Positions 16,059 through 25,452 of a stretch of 64,000 nt of DNA are shown here, one piece after another. The position numbers and the translations under genes are program-made. The notes beneath the pieces are model-generated. The model made no database searches. It was given only the letters and a program-made list of their open reading frames with translations, and was not told the origin of the DNA. The first letter of the stretch is position 1; each line of letters begins with the position of its first letter. The DNA comes from Jeotgalibacillus sp. R-1-5s-1 (GTDB lineage: Bacteria; Bacillota; Bacilli; Bacillales; Jeotgalibacillaceae), in contig NZ_SORW01000002.1 in the NCBI RefSeq assembly GCF_004405105.1, forward strand, positions 466,892-530,891, in the 5' to 3' direction.

Positions 16059-16820
16059 TTAAAATGGAAAAGCGTTAAGCCATTGTCCGCCATCAAGGGC
16101 AATGCATTCACCGTTCATGTAAGCAGCATCTTCTGAGAGCATAAAGGCTGCCAGTGCAGCAATTTCTTCCGGTTTGCCAAGACGTTTTAATGGAACTGAC
16201 TGAAGGGTTCTTTTCGCAGCTTCCTCTGACTCCCACAGCTTTTCTGCTCCGCCCGTACGCTCAATCGGACCAGGAGCGATAGCATTCGCACGAATTCCGT
16301 ATTTATGTCCCCATTCAACTGCGATTGTTCTGGTAAGTGATAATACACCTGCTTTTGCTGCAGCAGAATGCGCCACTCCCGCTCCGGCATTCCATGCATA
16401 TGTAGCGACCATATTAATGATTACCCCTTTGACATCATTTTTGATCCAGTAATCACCTGCAGCTTTTGTACAGTTGAAAGTACCGTTTAAAACGATATCA
16501 ATGACCGCACGCCAAGCATTGGCTGACATTTTTTCAACCGGACAAATGAAATTACCCGCAGCATTGTTAATCAGTCCGTGCAGCGTTCCAAATTCATCTA
16601 CTGCTTTTTGAACCATGGCTTCAGCGAGCTCTGGCTCCCTTACATCCATCTGGAAATAAGCAATGTTTCCTTTACCGCTTTTCAATTCTTCTGCAGCAGC
16701 AATCAGTTTTTCTTCATCCCGTCCCGTGATCAAAACTGAATGACCATCATTCACCAGACGCTGCGCCATGTATTTCCCCATTCCATTTGACCCGCCAGTT
16801 ACAATATACACTTTTGACAT
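16059..16820 (-). CDS. fadH: 2,4-dienoyl-CoA reductase (YkuF type)
   Basis: NADPH-dependent SDR enzyme for beta-oxidation of unsaturated fatty acids. 253 residues. Nucleotide-binding TGGSNGMG near residue 8, NNAAGNF near 86, and the dienoyl-CoA-reductase-like GPIERTGG near 185. In place of the classical YxxxK it has HSAAAKAG, with the lysine retained. ATG after GGGGG. A perfect 28-bp FadR-type operator overlaps the predicted -10 region, so the gene should be repressed by FadR and induced by long-chain acyl-CoA. Matches the B. subtilis fadH position next to the yku genes. Confidence 0.92.
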   Translation of the reverse strand: MSKVYIVTGGSNGMGKYMAQRLVNDGHSVLITGRDEEKLIAAAEELKSGKGNIAYFQMDVREPELAEAMVQKAVDEFGTLHGLINNAAGNFICPVEKMSANAWRAVIDIVLNGTFNCTKAAGDYWIKNDVKGVIINMVATYAWNAGAGVAHSAAAKAGVLSLTRTIAVEWGHKYGIRANAIAPGPIERTGGAEKLWESEEAAKRTLQSVPLKRLGKPEEIAALAAFMLSEDAAYMNGECIALDGGQWLNAFPF

Positions 16821-16832
16821 ACATATCCCCCT

Positions 16833-16860
16833 TATAATGAATGACTATTCATTCATTATA
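16833..16860. promoter_or_regulatory. FadR operator overlapping the fadH promoter
   Basis: TATAATGAATGA and TCATTCATTATA are 12-bp perfect arms around CTAT. This matches the Bacillus FadR box (TGAATGA...TCATTCA). The minus-strand TATAAT at 16860-16855 is the likely -10 of fadH, so binding would block RNA polymerase. Confidence 0.88.
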
Positions 16861-16882
16861 CCGTTAAACTAAAAAATAAAAA

Positions 16883-16931
16883 AGCCTGATCCTGTAAAAT
16901 AGTGAACGGTCACTATATTACCTGATCAGGT
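16883..16931 (-). terminator. Terminator of the 74-residue protein gene
   Basis: Nested hairpin: CCTGATC/GATCAGG outside and ATAGTGA/TCACTAT inside, followed on the minus strand by CTTTTTTATTTTTT. It lies five bases past the stop of the gene at 16936 and directly before the fadH promoter. Confidence 0.85.
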
Positions 16932-16935
16932 TTCT

Positions 16936-17160
16936 TTATTTCGTAAAATCCTGCTGAATGGCATGCTGCTGATGAAGCTTTGCAATCGCACGTACAATCG
17001 TTTTTTTTCGATTAAATCCTGAGGCTGTAACGGTTTTACCGTTTAATTCAGCAAACACAGTTCCTTTATGTTGAGTGGACTGAAACCCTTCGATGTAAGC
17101 CACGATCGTTCCAGCATTTGTAGGGATGCGTAACAGATCAAGCGCAATTCCTTTTTTCAA
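16936..17160 (-). CDS. Small conserved hypothetical protein (74 aa)
   Basis: Basic, soluble protein of 74 residues, TTG start at 17160 with AAGGAG nine bases upstream. It has a strand-rich N-terminal half (GTIVAYIEGFQSTQHKGTVFAELNGKTV) and a C-terminal helix (RAIAKLHQQHAIQQDF). No motif points to a function. A good ribosome binding site, compact coding sequence and a dedicated terminator support a real gene. Confidence 0.7.
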   Translation of the reverse strand: MKKGIALDLLRIPTNAGTIVAYIEGFQSTQHKGTVFAELNGKTVTASGFNRKKTIVRAIAKLHQQHAIQQDFTK

Positions 17161-17251
17161 TGGTAAAAGCTCCTTTTAACGTAATCTCATTATTTTGCAC
17201 AATAATTTTACGTTAACTTACAGCAGGGCTTCTGTCAATCATCATATGGTC

Positions 17252-19348
17252 CTACCCGATAGAGAGCAGCTTTTTTTCCATTTCTCCTGAAGGAAGAGGC
17301 TTGCTGAAGAAATAGCCCTGCCCCTTTTGACAGTGTGCTTTTTGCAGAAATCTAACCTGAAATTGTTCTTCCACACCTTCTGCCACTACTTCGAGTCCCA
17401 GACTGTGTGCAAGGTGAATGATGGTTTTTGTAATGGCTGCATCTTTTTGCTCGGATCGGAGCTCTTTCACAAAGGACTGATCAATCTTCAATATATCAAT
17501 CGGAAATTGGCGAAGATAGTTCAGGGATGAATAGCCTGTACCAAAATCATCAACTGAAATTTTCACTCCGATTTCCTTCAGTTTTTTCAGCATGGACAAT
17601 GTTTCAGACATATTTCCCATTGCACTCTCTGTTATCTCGATCTCAAGCAGGTCAGGAGTTACATTATATTTTTCAAGAGACTTCATAATAATTTCATCAA
17701 AATTCTCCTGTGCAAACTGTTTTGGTGAAATGTTAATGGCAATTCGGGTGTTTCTGATTCCCTGGTTAGTCCATTTGAATAGCTGATGACAGGCCTGATC
17801 AATTACCCATGATCCGATCGGTAAAATCTGGCCGCTTTCCTCTGCCACAGGGATAAACTCGCCCGGCGAAACATGCCCGAACTTACGGTTATTCCACCTC
17901 AGTAAAGCTTCGACACTGTTGATTTCACCGTTTTTCAGGTTGACCTGAGGCTGATAAACGAGTGAAAGCTCATCAAATTCTATCGCTCTTCTCAAATGAT
18001 TTTCAATCATCATTTTTCTTGAAGAGGATTTATTCATTTCAACATTGTAAAACTGGAACAGGGATCGTCCTTTTCTTTTTGCCATCTGCAGAGCATGACC
18101 TGCATGATTCACGAGACTGTCATCATCCTGTCCGTCCTGCGGAAAGAGACTGATTCCGATACTCGCTGAAATAAAATATTCCTGTCCCCTGACAATGAAC
18201 GGGTCAGCAAAAAGACGGATAACACCGGATGCAAGCTTTTCAATTTTTTCTTTTGAAGTGTTTTCCATGATCATAATAAATTCATCTGCCGTAAGACGGA
18301 ACAGATTGTTTGATAAGCTGCTGTACCCTTCAAGCCGCTCAGACACTTTAACAAGGAGCTCGTCTCCTGTTGTGTACCCGAGCGCTTCATTCAGCGCTTT
18401 AAAGTTGTCGAGGTCCAGACACAGGATTGCATGAGAATCGTCCTTTTGTTTTACCGTCAACTCAGCCAGTCTGATTTTTAATGCCTGCCTGTTTGGCAAT
18501 CCCGTTAATTTATCATGAAAATGCAAATAATTGATTTTTTCGTCTGTCTCAATTTCATTAGTCGCATCACGCGCAATTAAATAAACCCCGTGAACCGTTC
18601 CTTCAAGTTTGATTGGGACAAATTTAGCCTGAAGGATGACAGGTCTTTTTTTGAAAGTTTCCACCTGAATCAGGCTGACTGCTGTCGGTGTCCCTTTTGA
18701 GGAGCGATTTAAAGCCTGCTTCACCTTACTGATTGCTTCTCCCGGAAACAGATCTAACACATGCTTCCCTTTTAGTGCAGAAGCTTCACAGTCAAAAATT
18801 TCCTCTGCTGCCTCATTAGCCGTTTCCATCATTCCATCTTTTGAAAGTGTAACAATTGCATCGAGATTTTCTTCTATAATTGATCTGTATCGTTGCTCAA
18901 GCGTCTGAAGCCTGTCTCTTTCCTTTTGTTCTCTTGTCACGTCTCTGGCAACTGCGACCATATAGTTCTCTTTTGTTTCTTCATTGAAAATAGGTGTAAT
19001 ACCAGTTTCAAATGTTCTGACACCAAATTCATCACTGATCACGTCACGGTAGCGGAGATTCTTTTTTGATGCTTTAGCTTCCATGTAGTAGTCATGAATT
19101 TTTCTGCCTGAACTCTCCCCCATTACTTGTAGGATGGATTTGCCTAAAACGTCGTCCCGCTCAAGATTCATGGAACGGAGAGCGGCATTATTCACATATA
19201 GGTAAGTGAACTGGTCCTGCTCATCTGCTTTCATTATGTAGATGGCGTCTGATGCATGAATCGTAATTAATTGTTCCAGTACACTCGGGATCATAAGAGA
19301 GAGGTCTCTGCTCTCTTTCATTTCTATTCCGGAATATGAGGTGTCCAT
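17252..19348 (-). CDS. PAS-PAS-GGDEF-EAL protein, probable c-di-GMP phosphodiesterase
   Basis: Signalling protein of 698 residues without membrane segments. Two PAS domains (about 20-130 and 150-265), a GGDEF domain (about 290-425) and an EAL domain (about 440-690). The GGDEF motif is degenerate (LTADEF), so diguanylate cyclase activity is unlikely. The EAL domain keeps EALLRW, NISPKQF, EITESAM, the metal-binding DDFGTGYSSL and EGVE, as expected for an active phosphodiesterase. The degenerate GGDEF may bind GTP as a regulator, as in other tandem proteins. ATG after GGAAGG. Same architecture as B. subtilis YkoW (DgcW). Confidence 0.9.
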   Translation of the reverse strand: MDTSYSGIEMKESRDLSLMIPSVLEQLITIHASDAIYIMKADEQDQFTYLYVNNAALRSMNLERDDVLGKSILQVMGESSGRKIHDYYMEAKASKKNLRYRDVISDEFGVRTFETGITPIFNEETKENYMVAVARDVTREQKERDRLQTLEQRYRSIIEENLDAIVTLSKDGMMETANEAAEEIFDCEASALKGKHVLDLFPGEAISKVKQALNRSSKGTPTAVSLIQVETFKKRPVILQAKFVPIKLEGTVHGVYLIARDATNEIETDEKINYLHFHDKLTGLPNRQALKIRLAELTVKQKDDSHAILCLDLDNFKALNEALGYTTGDELLVKVSERLEGYSSLSNNLFRLTADEFIMIMENTSKEKIEKLASGVIRLFADPFIVRGQEYFISASIGISLFPQDGQDDDSLVNHAGHALQMAKRKGRSLFQFYNVEMNKSSSRKMMIENHLRRAIEFDELSLVYQPQVNLKNGEINSVEALLRWNNRKFGHVSPGEFIPVAEESGQILPIGSWVIDQACHQLFKWTNQGIRNTRIAINISPKQFAQENFDEIIMKSLEKYNVTPDLLEIEITESAMGNMSETLSMLKKLKEIGVKISVDDFGTGYSSLNYLRQFPIDILKIDQSFVKELRSEQKDAAITKTIIHLAHSLGLEVVAEGVEEQFQVRFLQKAHCQKGQGYFFSKPLPSGEMEKKLLSIG

Positions 19349-19492
19349 AGGTTCATCCTTCCAACATAATAACAGCTGACTTTATAAAACGGTTCATATA
19401 TTAACTCCATCATTTCAAATAACCTATGGTCTGTCAACTGAATATCACAACTTTAGTAACGTTATAGGGGTATATTTTGGTTAAATATACCC

Positions 19493-21577
19493 TCATTCTT
19501 CATCTTCTCTCAAACGATAGGCCTTTTTAAGAAGCAGTTCTTGAGCATGAATAGAATCATTACTTTCTGTCTGTACATAATAATATTGCCCATTCTGGTC
19601 CTGAACCCTGGCTTTCGTATTATCAGAAAGCTGTAAGGCCAAAATAGTCTTAATTCTTTTTTTGTGCTTTTTTTCAAGAACCGGGAAAAGAAGCTCCACT
19701 CTTTTTTCCATGTTTCTCGTCATAAGATCTGCAGATGAAAGCATCGTTTTTTCCTCGCCGTTGTGGTAAAAATAATAGATTCTACTGTGTTCAAGAAATC
19801 TTCCGACAATACTCCGCACATGGATATTCTCACTAACCCCTTTTATACCGGGCTTCAGGCAGCAGGTTCCTCTTACAATCAGTTCAATTTTCACGCCGGC
19901 AGTGGATGCTTCATACAACTTTATGATTATTGATTTATCAGTGAGCGAATTCATCTTTGCTATAATATGTCCATTTTTATGTTTTTTATGAAAATCGATT
20001 TCCTGATCAATCAAATTCATAAATTCATCCCTGATTGAAAATGGGGCCACGACTAGATGATGGTACGATGGTTTCTCTGTATATCCGCTCAGGTAGTTAA
20101 AAAAGTTTGTCGCATCCGTTCCGAATTTTCTTTTTGTTGTAATGATACCCATATCCGTATAAATCTTTGCTGTTTGATCGTTATAATTCCCTGTTCCAAG
20201 ATGGACAAAGCGCTCTATCTTATTATTTCTTTTTCTGACGATTAATGTGATCTTACTGTGGGTCTTTAATAAAGTCATGCCGTAAATAACATGACATCCT
20301 GCTTTTTCAAGCTCTTTTGCCCACTGAACATTATTTTCTTCATCAAAACGTGCTTTTAATTCTACGAGAACGGTTACCTGCTTCCCATTTTCAGCAGCCT
20401 TCTTCAGAGCGTTTATCACGGGCGAATCTCCACTCACCCTGTATAACGTCTGCTTGATCGCCAACACGTCCGGATCTTCGGCTGCATCAGCAACAAAATC
20501 AACGATAGGGGTAAAAGATTCATATGGATGATGAAAAAACAGATCCTGATGTAATGCTTTTTCAAACAGGTCTTCACCTGAGGGTAAATCTTCCGGCGGC
20601 TGCGGAATGAATGAATCAAACAGCAAATGTTCTTTATTGACAGAAACCTCTTTAGTAAATGGGAATAAGAATGTTAAATCAATGGCAGCTTTAATCCGGT
20701 AAACATCATCCGGATGCACTTCTAATTCCTGCAGCAGGTAAGCAAGCATATCATCATCCTGCATCCCATCAACAACTTCAAGCCTGACAGCGGCTCCCCA
20801 TTTCCTTTTCTTTAATTCTTTTTCAATTTCAAGCAGGAGATCCCGTGCTCCTTCTTCATGAATGGTCAGATCCGCATTCCGTGTTATTCGAAAAAGCATG
20901 GAGGATCTGACATCATACCCGATGAATAATTTATCGAGAAAAAATTTAATGACATCCTCAAGCAGAATATATTCAAATCCTGTTACACTCGGCAGCTTGA
21001 TAAACCGGGGCAAAACTGACGGTACCTGAACAATTGCAACCATTTGACTTCCGCTTTCTGCTTCAAGTCTGACAATCATATTGAGACTTTTATTTAGAAG
21101 CATCGGAAAAGGACGGTATGCATCCACTGCAAGAGGCGTGAGAACAGGAAAGATCTGTTCATTAAAATACCGCTCGAGAAAATTCCTCTGCTTATGACTG
21201 CAGTCATCCAGCTTTTTAATGCTGATCCCTTCACCTTTTAAAGCCGGAAGCAGCTCTTCGATAAAGGTCCTATCCTGCAGTTTGACAAGACGGTGGTTAT
21301 ACTCAGCAATTTTTGTCAGCTGGCCTTTCGGTGTCAAACCCGCTTTATTTTCAGGTTTATTAAAATTTGCCTTAACCTGATCCTTCAGACCGGCTACACG
21401 AACCATAAAAAACTCATCCAGATTGGAACTGAAAATTGCCAGAAATTTTAACCGTTCGAATAGCGGATTTTTTTTATCGAGCGCTTCATATAAAACTCTT
21501 TCATTAAATGCAAGCCAGCTCAATTCCCTGTTATTAAAAAATTCCGATTGATCAAATTGCGATTTATGATGCCCCAC
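19493..21577 (-). CDS. ppk1: Polyphosphate kinase 1
   Basis: Reversibly polymerises the gamma phosphate of ATP into inorganic polyphosphate. 694 residues, the normal length. N-terminal domain from FNNRELSWLAFNERVLYEA, and two phospholipase-D-like catalytic domains. The autophosphorylated His lies in ERFVHLGTGNYN (about residue 450) and a second conserved His in EHSRIYYFYHNG (about 605). GTG start at 21577 after GGAGGG. Downstream gene of a ppx-ppk operon with a 15-bp gap, so synthesis and degradation enzymes are co-transcribed. Confidence 0.96.
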   Translation of the reverse strand: MGHHKSQFDQSEFFNNRELSWLAFNERVLYEALDKKNPLFERLKFLAIFSSNLDEFFMVRVAGLKDQVKANFNKPENKAGLTPKGQLTKIAEYNHRLVKLQDRTFIEELLPALKGEGISIKKLDDCSHKQRNFLERYFNEQIFPVLTPLAVDAYRPFPMLLNKSLNMIVRLEAESGSQMVAIVQVPSVLPRFIKLPSVTGFEYILLEDVIKFFLDKLFIGYDVRSSMLFRITRNADLTIHEEGARDLLLEIEKELKKRKWGAAVRLEVVDGMQDDDMLAYLLQELEVHPDDVYRIKAAIDLTFLFPFTKEVSVNKEHLLFDSFIPQPPEDLPSGEDLFEKALHQDLFFHHPYESFTPIVDFVADAAEDPDVLAIKQTLYRVSGDSPVINALKKAAENGKQVTVLVELKARFDEENNVQWAKELEKAGCHVIYGMTLLKTHSKITLIVRKRNNKIERFVHLGTGNYNDQTAKIYTDMGIITTKRKFGTDATNFFNYLSGYTEKPSYHHLVVAPFSIRDEFMNLIDQEIDFHKKHKNGHIIAKMNSLTDKSIIIKLYEASTAGVKIELIVRGTCCLKPGIKGVSENIHVRSIVGRFLEHSRIYYFYHNGEEKTMLSSADLMTRNMEKRVELLFPVLEKKHKKRIKTILALQLSDNTKARVQDQNGQYYYVQTESNDSIHAQELLLKKAYRLREDEE

Positions 21578-21592
21578 ACTTATCCCTCCGTG

Positions 21593-23140
21593 TTACCTGT
21601 TTGATATAGCAGACATTTGTTTGAAATCCAGCTGAATGTTCATCTTCAACGCTTTTTCAAGGTGTTTTTTCTGTTTACCAGCCTGATATTCCTCTGCAAT
21701 CGTTCTACCCTCTGCAAACAGCGTCATGATCAGATCGTCGTTCTTCTTTCTGATTTCAAGCTGATTGATAATATTCCGTTTGGACCCGTTCAGGCTGTAT
21801 GCAAATTTTACCAAAGCACCGATTACACGAATCGTCTCCATCTCTTCATTTGTAAACCAATCGGTAAAAGGATCCATAAACTGATACAGCATTGACTTAC
21901 TTTTAAAAGAGGCAACGGCTGCAATTTTGATGCGGTCCCTGTGCAGGATCCCGTCAATAGATCTGTTCCCTATAATGTAAAACGTGTGCTGGCTGCTTGA
22001 GTCTGAATCAATATAGTCACCTAAATAGTAGAGGTATGCCCCCCGTTTAATCAGCTGCAAATCCTCCTCGTTTTCCTTAAGGACTCCGACTGCACATAGA
22101 TGGGAATAGAGTTCAGTCGTCAGCGAGACCATTTGTTCTGCCTGTTCTTTATCAATTGAATAGTCAAAAGCAAGCTCATTAAGACTTTCCATAAACACAT
22201 TGTCTTTGCTTAAAGGGGCTGTATATCTTTTCATCAGTTCCTTTAAAACAATCCCTTCACGAAGACCTTTTTTACTGAACATAAAACCTTTGGCATCAAC
22301 GATTTTATAGAGTTCGCAGAATACTTGTGAAGCAGGAGCAATAATATCGGTGCGGTCACTCGAGAGACCATCCAGCTTTTCAAGATCCTCTTTTGACATC
22401 GCCGTCAGCATATCATTTGTCTCATGGAGATCTTTTTCCTCCATCCAGTATTGGTGCACACCAGCCACCGGATATTTAATGAGCTGCTGGTGAATCTGCG
22501 CAACGTTACGCGCACTTCCCCCAATCGCCACAATTGGAACTTTTTTATTTTTCAGCCATCCGAGACTGTTAAATTCAGATTTCAAAAAGCGGATCAGCTT
22601 TTTATGTTCGTTCTGGGTCATCTGATCACCCGCCATGAAGTCCTTCTTCAGCGAGACCGCTCCAAAAGGAAAGCTGTGGGAGTGTATGAGCTGCTTATGC
22701 TCATAATAGGTTACTTCCGTGCTCCCTCCACCGATATCGACCGTTACTGCTGATAAAACAGGGGTGGAATGAATAACTGCCAAATATCCGAAGTAAGCTT
22801 CTTCCTCCTCGGTCAGAATATTGATATTCACACCTGTTTCAGCTTTCATCCTGCTTACAATTTCCTGCTGGTTCACGGCCTGTCTGATGGCAGCCGTTGC
22901 TGCAGCCCTTACATCCTGAATGCCGTGATAATCAATGATTTCATTAAATGCGAGCAATGCTTCTTTTAACAGGGTTAACCCCTTTTCATTTAACTTGTTT
23001 TCTTCATCCAAAAAGCTCTTCAGACGGGCAACAGTTTTAATATTTTCAATTTCCCGCATCCCCTTTTTCGGCTCATAATCATAAATGACAAGTCTGATGG
23101 TATTAGATCCAATATCAATGACTGCGGTTTTATTTCTCAT
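21593..23140 (-). CDS. ppx: Exopolyphosphatase / Ppx-GppA phosphatase
   Basis: Releases phosphate from polyphosphate ends and may also hydrolyse pppGpp. 515 residues: two ASKHA-fold domains (AVIDIGSNTIRLVIYD at the N-terminus, VDIGGGSTEV near 140) and a C-terminal HD-like helical region. The frame extends to 23182, but GGGGTGA sits before the ATG at 23140. First gene of the ppx-ppk operon. Divergent from ykyB. Confidence 0.94.
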   Translation of the reverse strand: MRNKTAVIDIGSNTIRLVIYDYEPKKGMREIENIKTVARLKSFLDEENKLNEKGLTLLKEALLAFNEIIDYHGIQDVRAAATAAIRQAVNQQEIVSRMKAETGVNINILTEEEEAYFGYLAVIHSTPVLSAVTVDIGGGSTEVTYYEHKQLIHSHSFPFGAVSLKKDFMAGDQMTQNEHKKLIRFLKSEFNSLGWLKNKKVPIVAIGGSARNVAQIHQQLIKYPVAGVHQYWMEEKDLHETNDMLTAMSKEDLEKLDGLSSDRTDIIAPASQVFCELYKIVDAKGFMFSKKGLREGIVLKELMKRYTAPLSKDNVFMESLNELAFDYSIDKEQAEQMVSLTTELYSHLCAVGVLKENEEDLQLIKRGAYLYYLGDYIDSDSSSQHTFYIIGNRSIDGILHRDRIKIAAVASFKSKSMLYQFMDPFTDWFTNEEMETIRVIGALVKFAYSLNGSKRNIINQLEIRKKNDDLIMTLFAEGRTIAEEYQAGKQKKHLEKALKMNIQLDFKQMSAISNR

Positions 23141-23272
23141 TTCGTCACCCCACGAGGATTTTTTGTTTTCATTATAGTTCACTCTTCCCTGTCGGAGTAG
23201 AGAATAACTTTTCTTTCACACAAATTTGATGTATACTTTACCAAATATTTAATGAAAGAGAGTGATGAAAAG

Positions 23273-23719
23273 ATGGACCATGATTTTAAGACTGATGACC
23301 CTGATTTAATTGCCCAGGCGATCTTTACAGTTAACAAGCATGCCAAAACCGCACCGGATTCCAGAGGGCTGTATGACTTAAAAAAGGCTGCCATAGAAAA
23401 GCTCCTTTCAGAAAAAAAAGCCAGAAAAATCGGCCTTCAGTTCTCAAGAAATCCAGGATTAAGCCAGCAGCGGTCTGATTTGCTTATTGAATGCGGACGC
23501 TATCAATTCCATATCCCACCCCAGAAAAGCGACTTTCAGGAGCTCCCTCATCTAGGTAAACTATCCGATCATGTCAGAAACCCAAAAACGAGAATGAGTC
23601 TGAAGGAAGCAAAACTGACCCTTCAGGCATACACAGGTAATAAGATGACCAGACAAAATGAACATAAACATCCTGCCGCCAAATATCAAAAACCTGTTTT
23701 TAAAAGGCTCGGAGAATAA
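23273..23719 (+). CDS. ykyB: YkyB family protein
   Basis: Conserved Bacillales protein of 148 residues with no known function; soluble and basic. The recognisable YkyB core is TVNKHAKTAP, KKIGLQFSRNPGLSQQRSD-type and HIPPQKSDFQELPHLGKL, followed by RNPKTRMSLKEAKLTLQ. Start chosen at ATG 23273, with AGAGAG about ten bases upstream; an ATG at 23252 has no ribosome binding site. It neighbours cheV as in B. subtilis, but in convergent orientation. Confidence 0.88.
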   Translation: MDHDFKTDDPDLIAQAIFTVNKHAKTAPDSRGLYDLKKAAIEKLLSEKKARKIGLQFSRNPGLSQQRSDLLIECGRYQFHIPPQKSDFQELPHLGKLSDHVRNPKTRMSLKEAKLTLQAYTGNKMTRQNEHKHPAAKYQKPVFKRLGE

Positions 23720-23724
23720 GATGA

Positions 23725-23814
23725 AAACCCCCGGCCCGCATAACCAGCAAAGTGAGTCCCGTGCTCTTCGCACATCAGACCCTCCCTGCTGCAGCGGAAG
23801 ATACCCGGGGGTTT
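23725..23814. terminator. Long hairpin between convergent ykyB and cheV
   Basis: AAACCCCCGG (23725-23734) pairs with CCGGGGGTTT (23805-23814); the 70-base centre contains GTGCTCTTCGCAC. T-rich flanks on both sides suit a bidirectional terminator. The core shares only short blocks with the 115-bp palindrome family and is probably a diverged relative. Confidence 0.65.
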
Positions 23815-23866
23815 ATTATGTTCGTGACCATTTAAAAAACTAAACGGCAACTTGTCTTTCTTTCTG

Positions 23867-24769
23867 TTATAAGATCAGACGGTCAATGGTTGTAATAAGC
23901 TGATTAATTTCCGGCTTACTGATCTGATCGTCAGCCCCAACCTGGTTCCCTTTATGCTTGAGGTCATCTGTAATGAGAGATGAGAAGATGACGACCGGCA
24001 GCTTTTTAAGGCTAGCATGCTCCTTTATCCGTCTCGTCAGATGATGTCCGTCCATTTGAGGCATTTCAATATCTGTTATCACAAGCTGAACGCTGTCTTC
24101 TACGTTTTCGTTACTCACTGATAAAGATTCCAGATAGCTGTAGGCATCTTTTCCGTTTTCGAAGAATTCAACATTATCGTAACCAGCTTCAGACAGGGTG
24201 TCAGACAATAATCGTCTTAACAATGGTGAATCTTCTGCTACGACCAGCTGTTTGGAGGATCTGTCACGCTTCCCTAATTTTTTCACCATGCCGACATTGA
24301 TTCCTGATTCAGGGTTGATATCAAGGATAATGCTTTCAAAATCAAGCAGAAGGAGCATATCATCTTCACGCTTAATAACCCCGATTATTTTAGTATCGCC
24401 ATTTTGATACATATCAGACGGTTTTTCTATCTGATCCCACGAAATACGGTGAATCATGGATACATTATCTACATGAAACACCACTTTTTGTTTATTAAAC
24501 TCAGACACGATAAATTTCTCCTGAGATGATGTTTCTTTTTTAACGGCTCCAAGTACCGATCGCATATCGATGACAGGAAGCACTTCACCCCGCAGCTGAA
24601 TAATTCCATTAATAAACGGGTGGGAATGAGGCACCTGATTAACAGCAGCCGGCTGAATAATTTCCTTCACCTTAATGACATTGATGCCGTATTTATTATT
24701 GTTTACTTCAAACTCGACAATCTCCAGTTCATTTGTTCCGCTTTCAAGCAGGATCCCGTTATTGTTCAT
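23867..24769 (-). CDS. cheV: Chemotaxis coupling/adaptation protein CheV
   Basis: Couples chemoreceptors to the CheA kinase and helps adaptation. 300 residues: a CheW-like domain (about 12-155) and a response-regulator receiver domain (about 172-298). The receiver has acidic residues in VVAEDSP, the phosphorylation Asp in LVITDIEMPQMDG (about 233), a serine in IFSSL and the lysine in ISKPE, so it should be phosphorylatable. ATG after GGAGA-like sequence. No other che genes are in the window. The neighbours patA and ykyB match B. subtilis. Confidence 0.95.
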   Translation of the reverse strand: MNNNGILLESGTNELEIVEFEVNNNKYGINVIKVKEIIQPAAVNQVPHSHPFINGIIQLRGEVLPVIDMRSVLGAVKKETSSQEKFIVSEFNKQKVVFHVDNVSMIHRISWDQIEKPSDMYQNGDTKIIGVIKREDDMLLLLDFESIILDINPESGINVGMVKKLGKRDRSSKQLVVAEDSPLLRRLLSDTLSEAGYDNVEFFENGKDAYSYLESLSVSNENVEDSVQLVITDIEMPQMDGHHLTRRIKEHASLKKLPVVIFSSLITDDLKHKGNQVGADDQISKPEINQLITTIDRLIL

Positions 24770-24814
24770 GATATTCTCTCCTTAGACAGACATAGGTTTT
24801 TCAGCACAGCAAAA

Positions 24815-24851
24815 AAGCCTTGTTACTCCTTTTATCGGAATAACAAGGCTT
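24815..24851 (-). terminator. Terminator of ykuV
   Basis: AAGCCTTGTTA/TAACAAGGCTT, an 11-bp perfect stem, with TTTTTTGCTG on the minus strand, between ykuV and cheV. Confidence 0.88.
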
Positions 24852-24884
24852 GATCTTAAGGGATGTTAGGAAAATTGTCTTATC

Positions 24885-25334
24885 TTATTTTTCTTCTGTC
24901 TGCAGCACTCTGTTCAAGCGCTTGCGTAGCATTTTCATGCCGCTTCCACCGGCCTGGAAATGACGAAGTTGCCCATCTTTATCAAACACATAATAAGCTG
25001 GTACATACTGATTCTCGAATGCTTCGGTCAGTTTATGTTCACTGTCTACATAGACAGGCTGTGAAATATCATGTCCCTGCGCTACCTGTTCAATGACCTG
25101 CATATCCAGATCATCCTCTGAACGTGGCATGTGAACAGCCACAACATTCAAATCATCTTCATATTCATCACGAAGTTCGTTGATCTCAGGCATTGCTTCC
25201 TTGCATAAGTGACAGCTTACTGACCAGAAGTGAATTAATGTCGGTTTTTCTCCGACCAGTTCTTCCTTTGTTACTTCATCGTTCAGCCATGCTGTTGCAC
25301 CGGACAATTCCGGCATAGGTTCTCTTAACTTCAT
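24885..25334 (-). CDS. ykuV: Thiol-disulfide oxidoreductase YkuV
   Basis: Thioredoxin-fold protein of the TlpA/ResA type without a signal peptide or membrane anchor, so cytosolic. 149 residues with redox motif CHLC (Cys41, Cys44) in WSVSCHLCKEAMPE and cis-proline in QYVPAYYVFD. The frame extends to 25367, but GGGAGG precedes the ATG at 25334. Closely resembles B. subtilis YkuV. There it follows ykuU; here it sits about 17 kb away between cheV and an MFS gene, so the cluster has been rearranged. Confidence 0.92.
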   Translation of the reverse strand: MKLREPMPELSGATAWLNDEVTKEELVGEKPTLIHFWSVSCHLCKEAMPEINELRDEYEDDLNVVAVHMPRSEDDLDMQVIEQVAQGHDISQPVYVDSEHKLTEAFENQYVPAYYVFDKDGQLRHFQAGGSGMKMLRKRLNRVLQTEEK

Positions 25335-25452
25335 AAAAATCCTCCCTGCAGCGACTCGTCCTGTCACGAATTAAACTAACCCGTATAAAGGACCAAATTA
25401 AAATCATTATTAAAAAACACAATTTCCATTATAGAAATTACGACAGTCAGAG

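Noticed and set aside
23141..23182. Longer N-terminus for exopolyphosphatase
   Set aside because: The extra 14 residues lack a ribosome binding site, while GGGGTGA precedes the internal ATG that starts the conserved domain.
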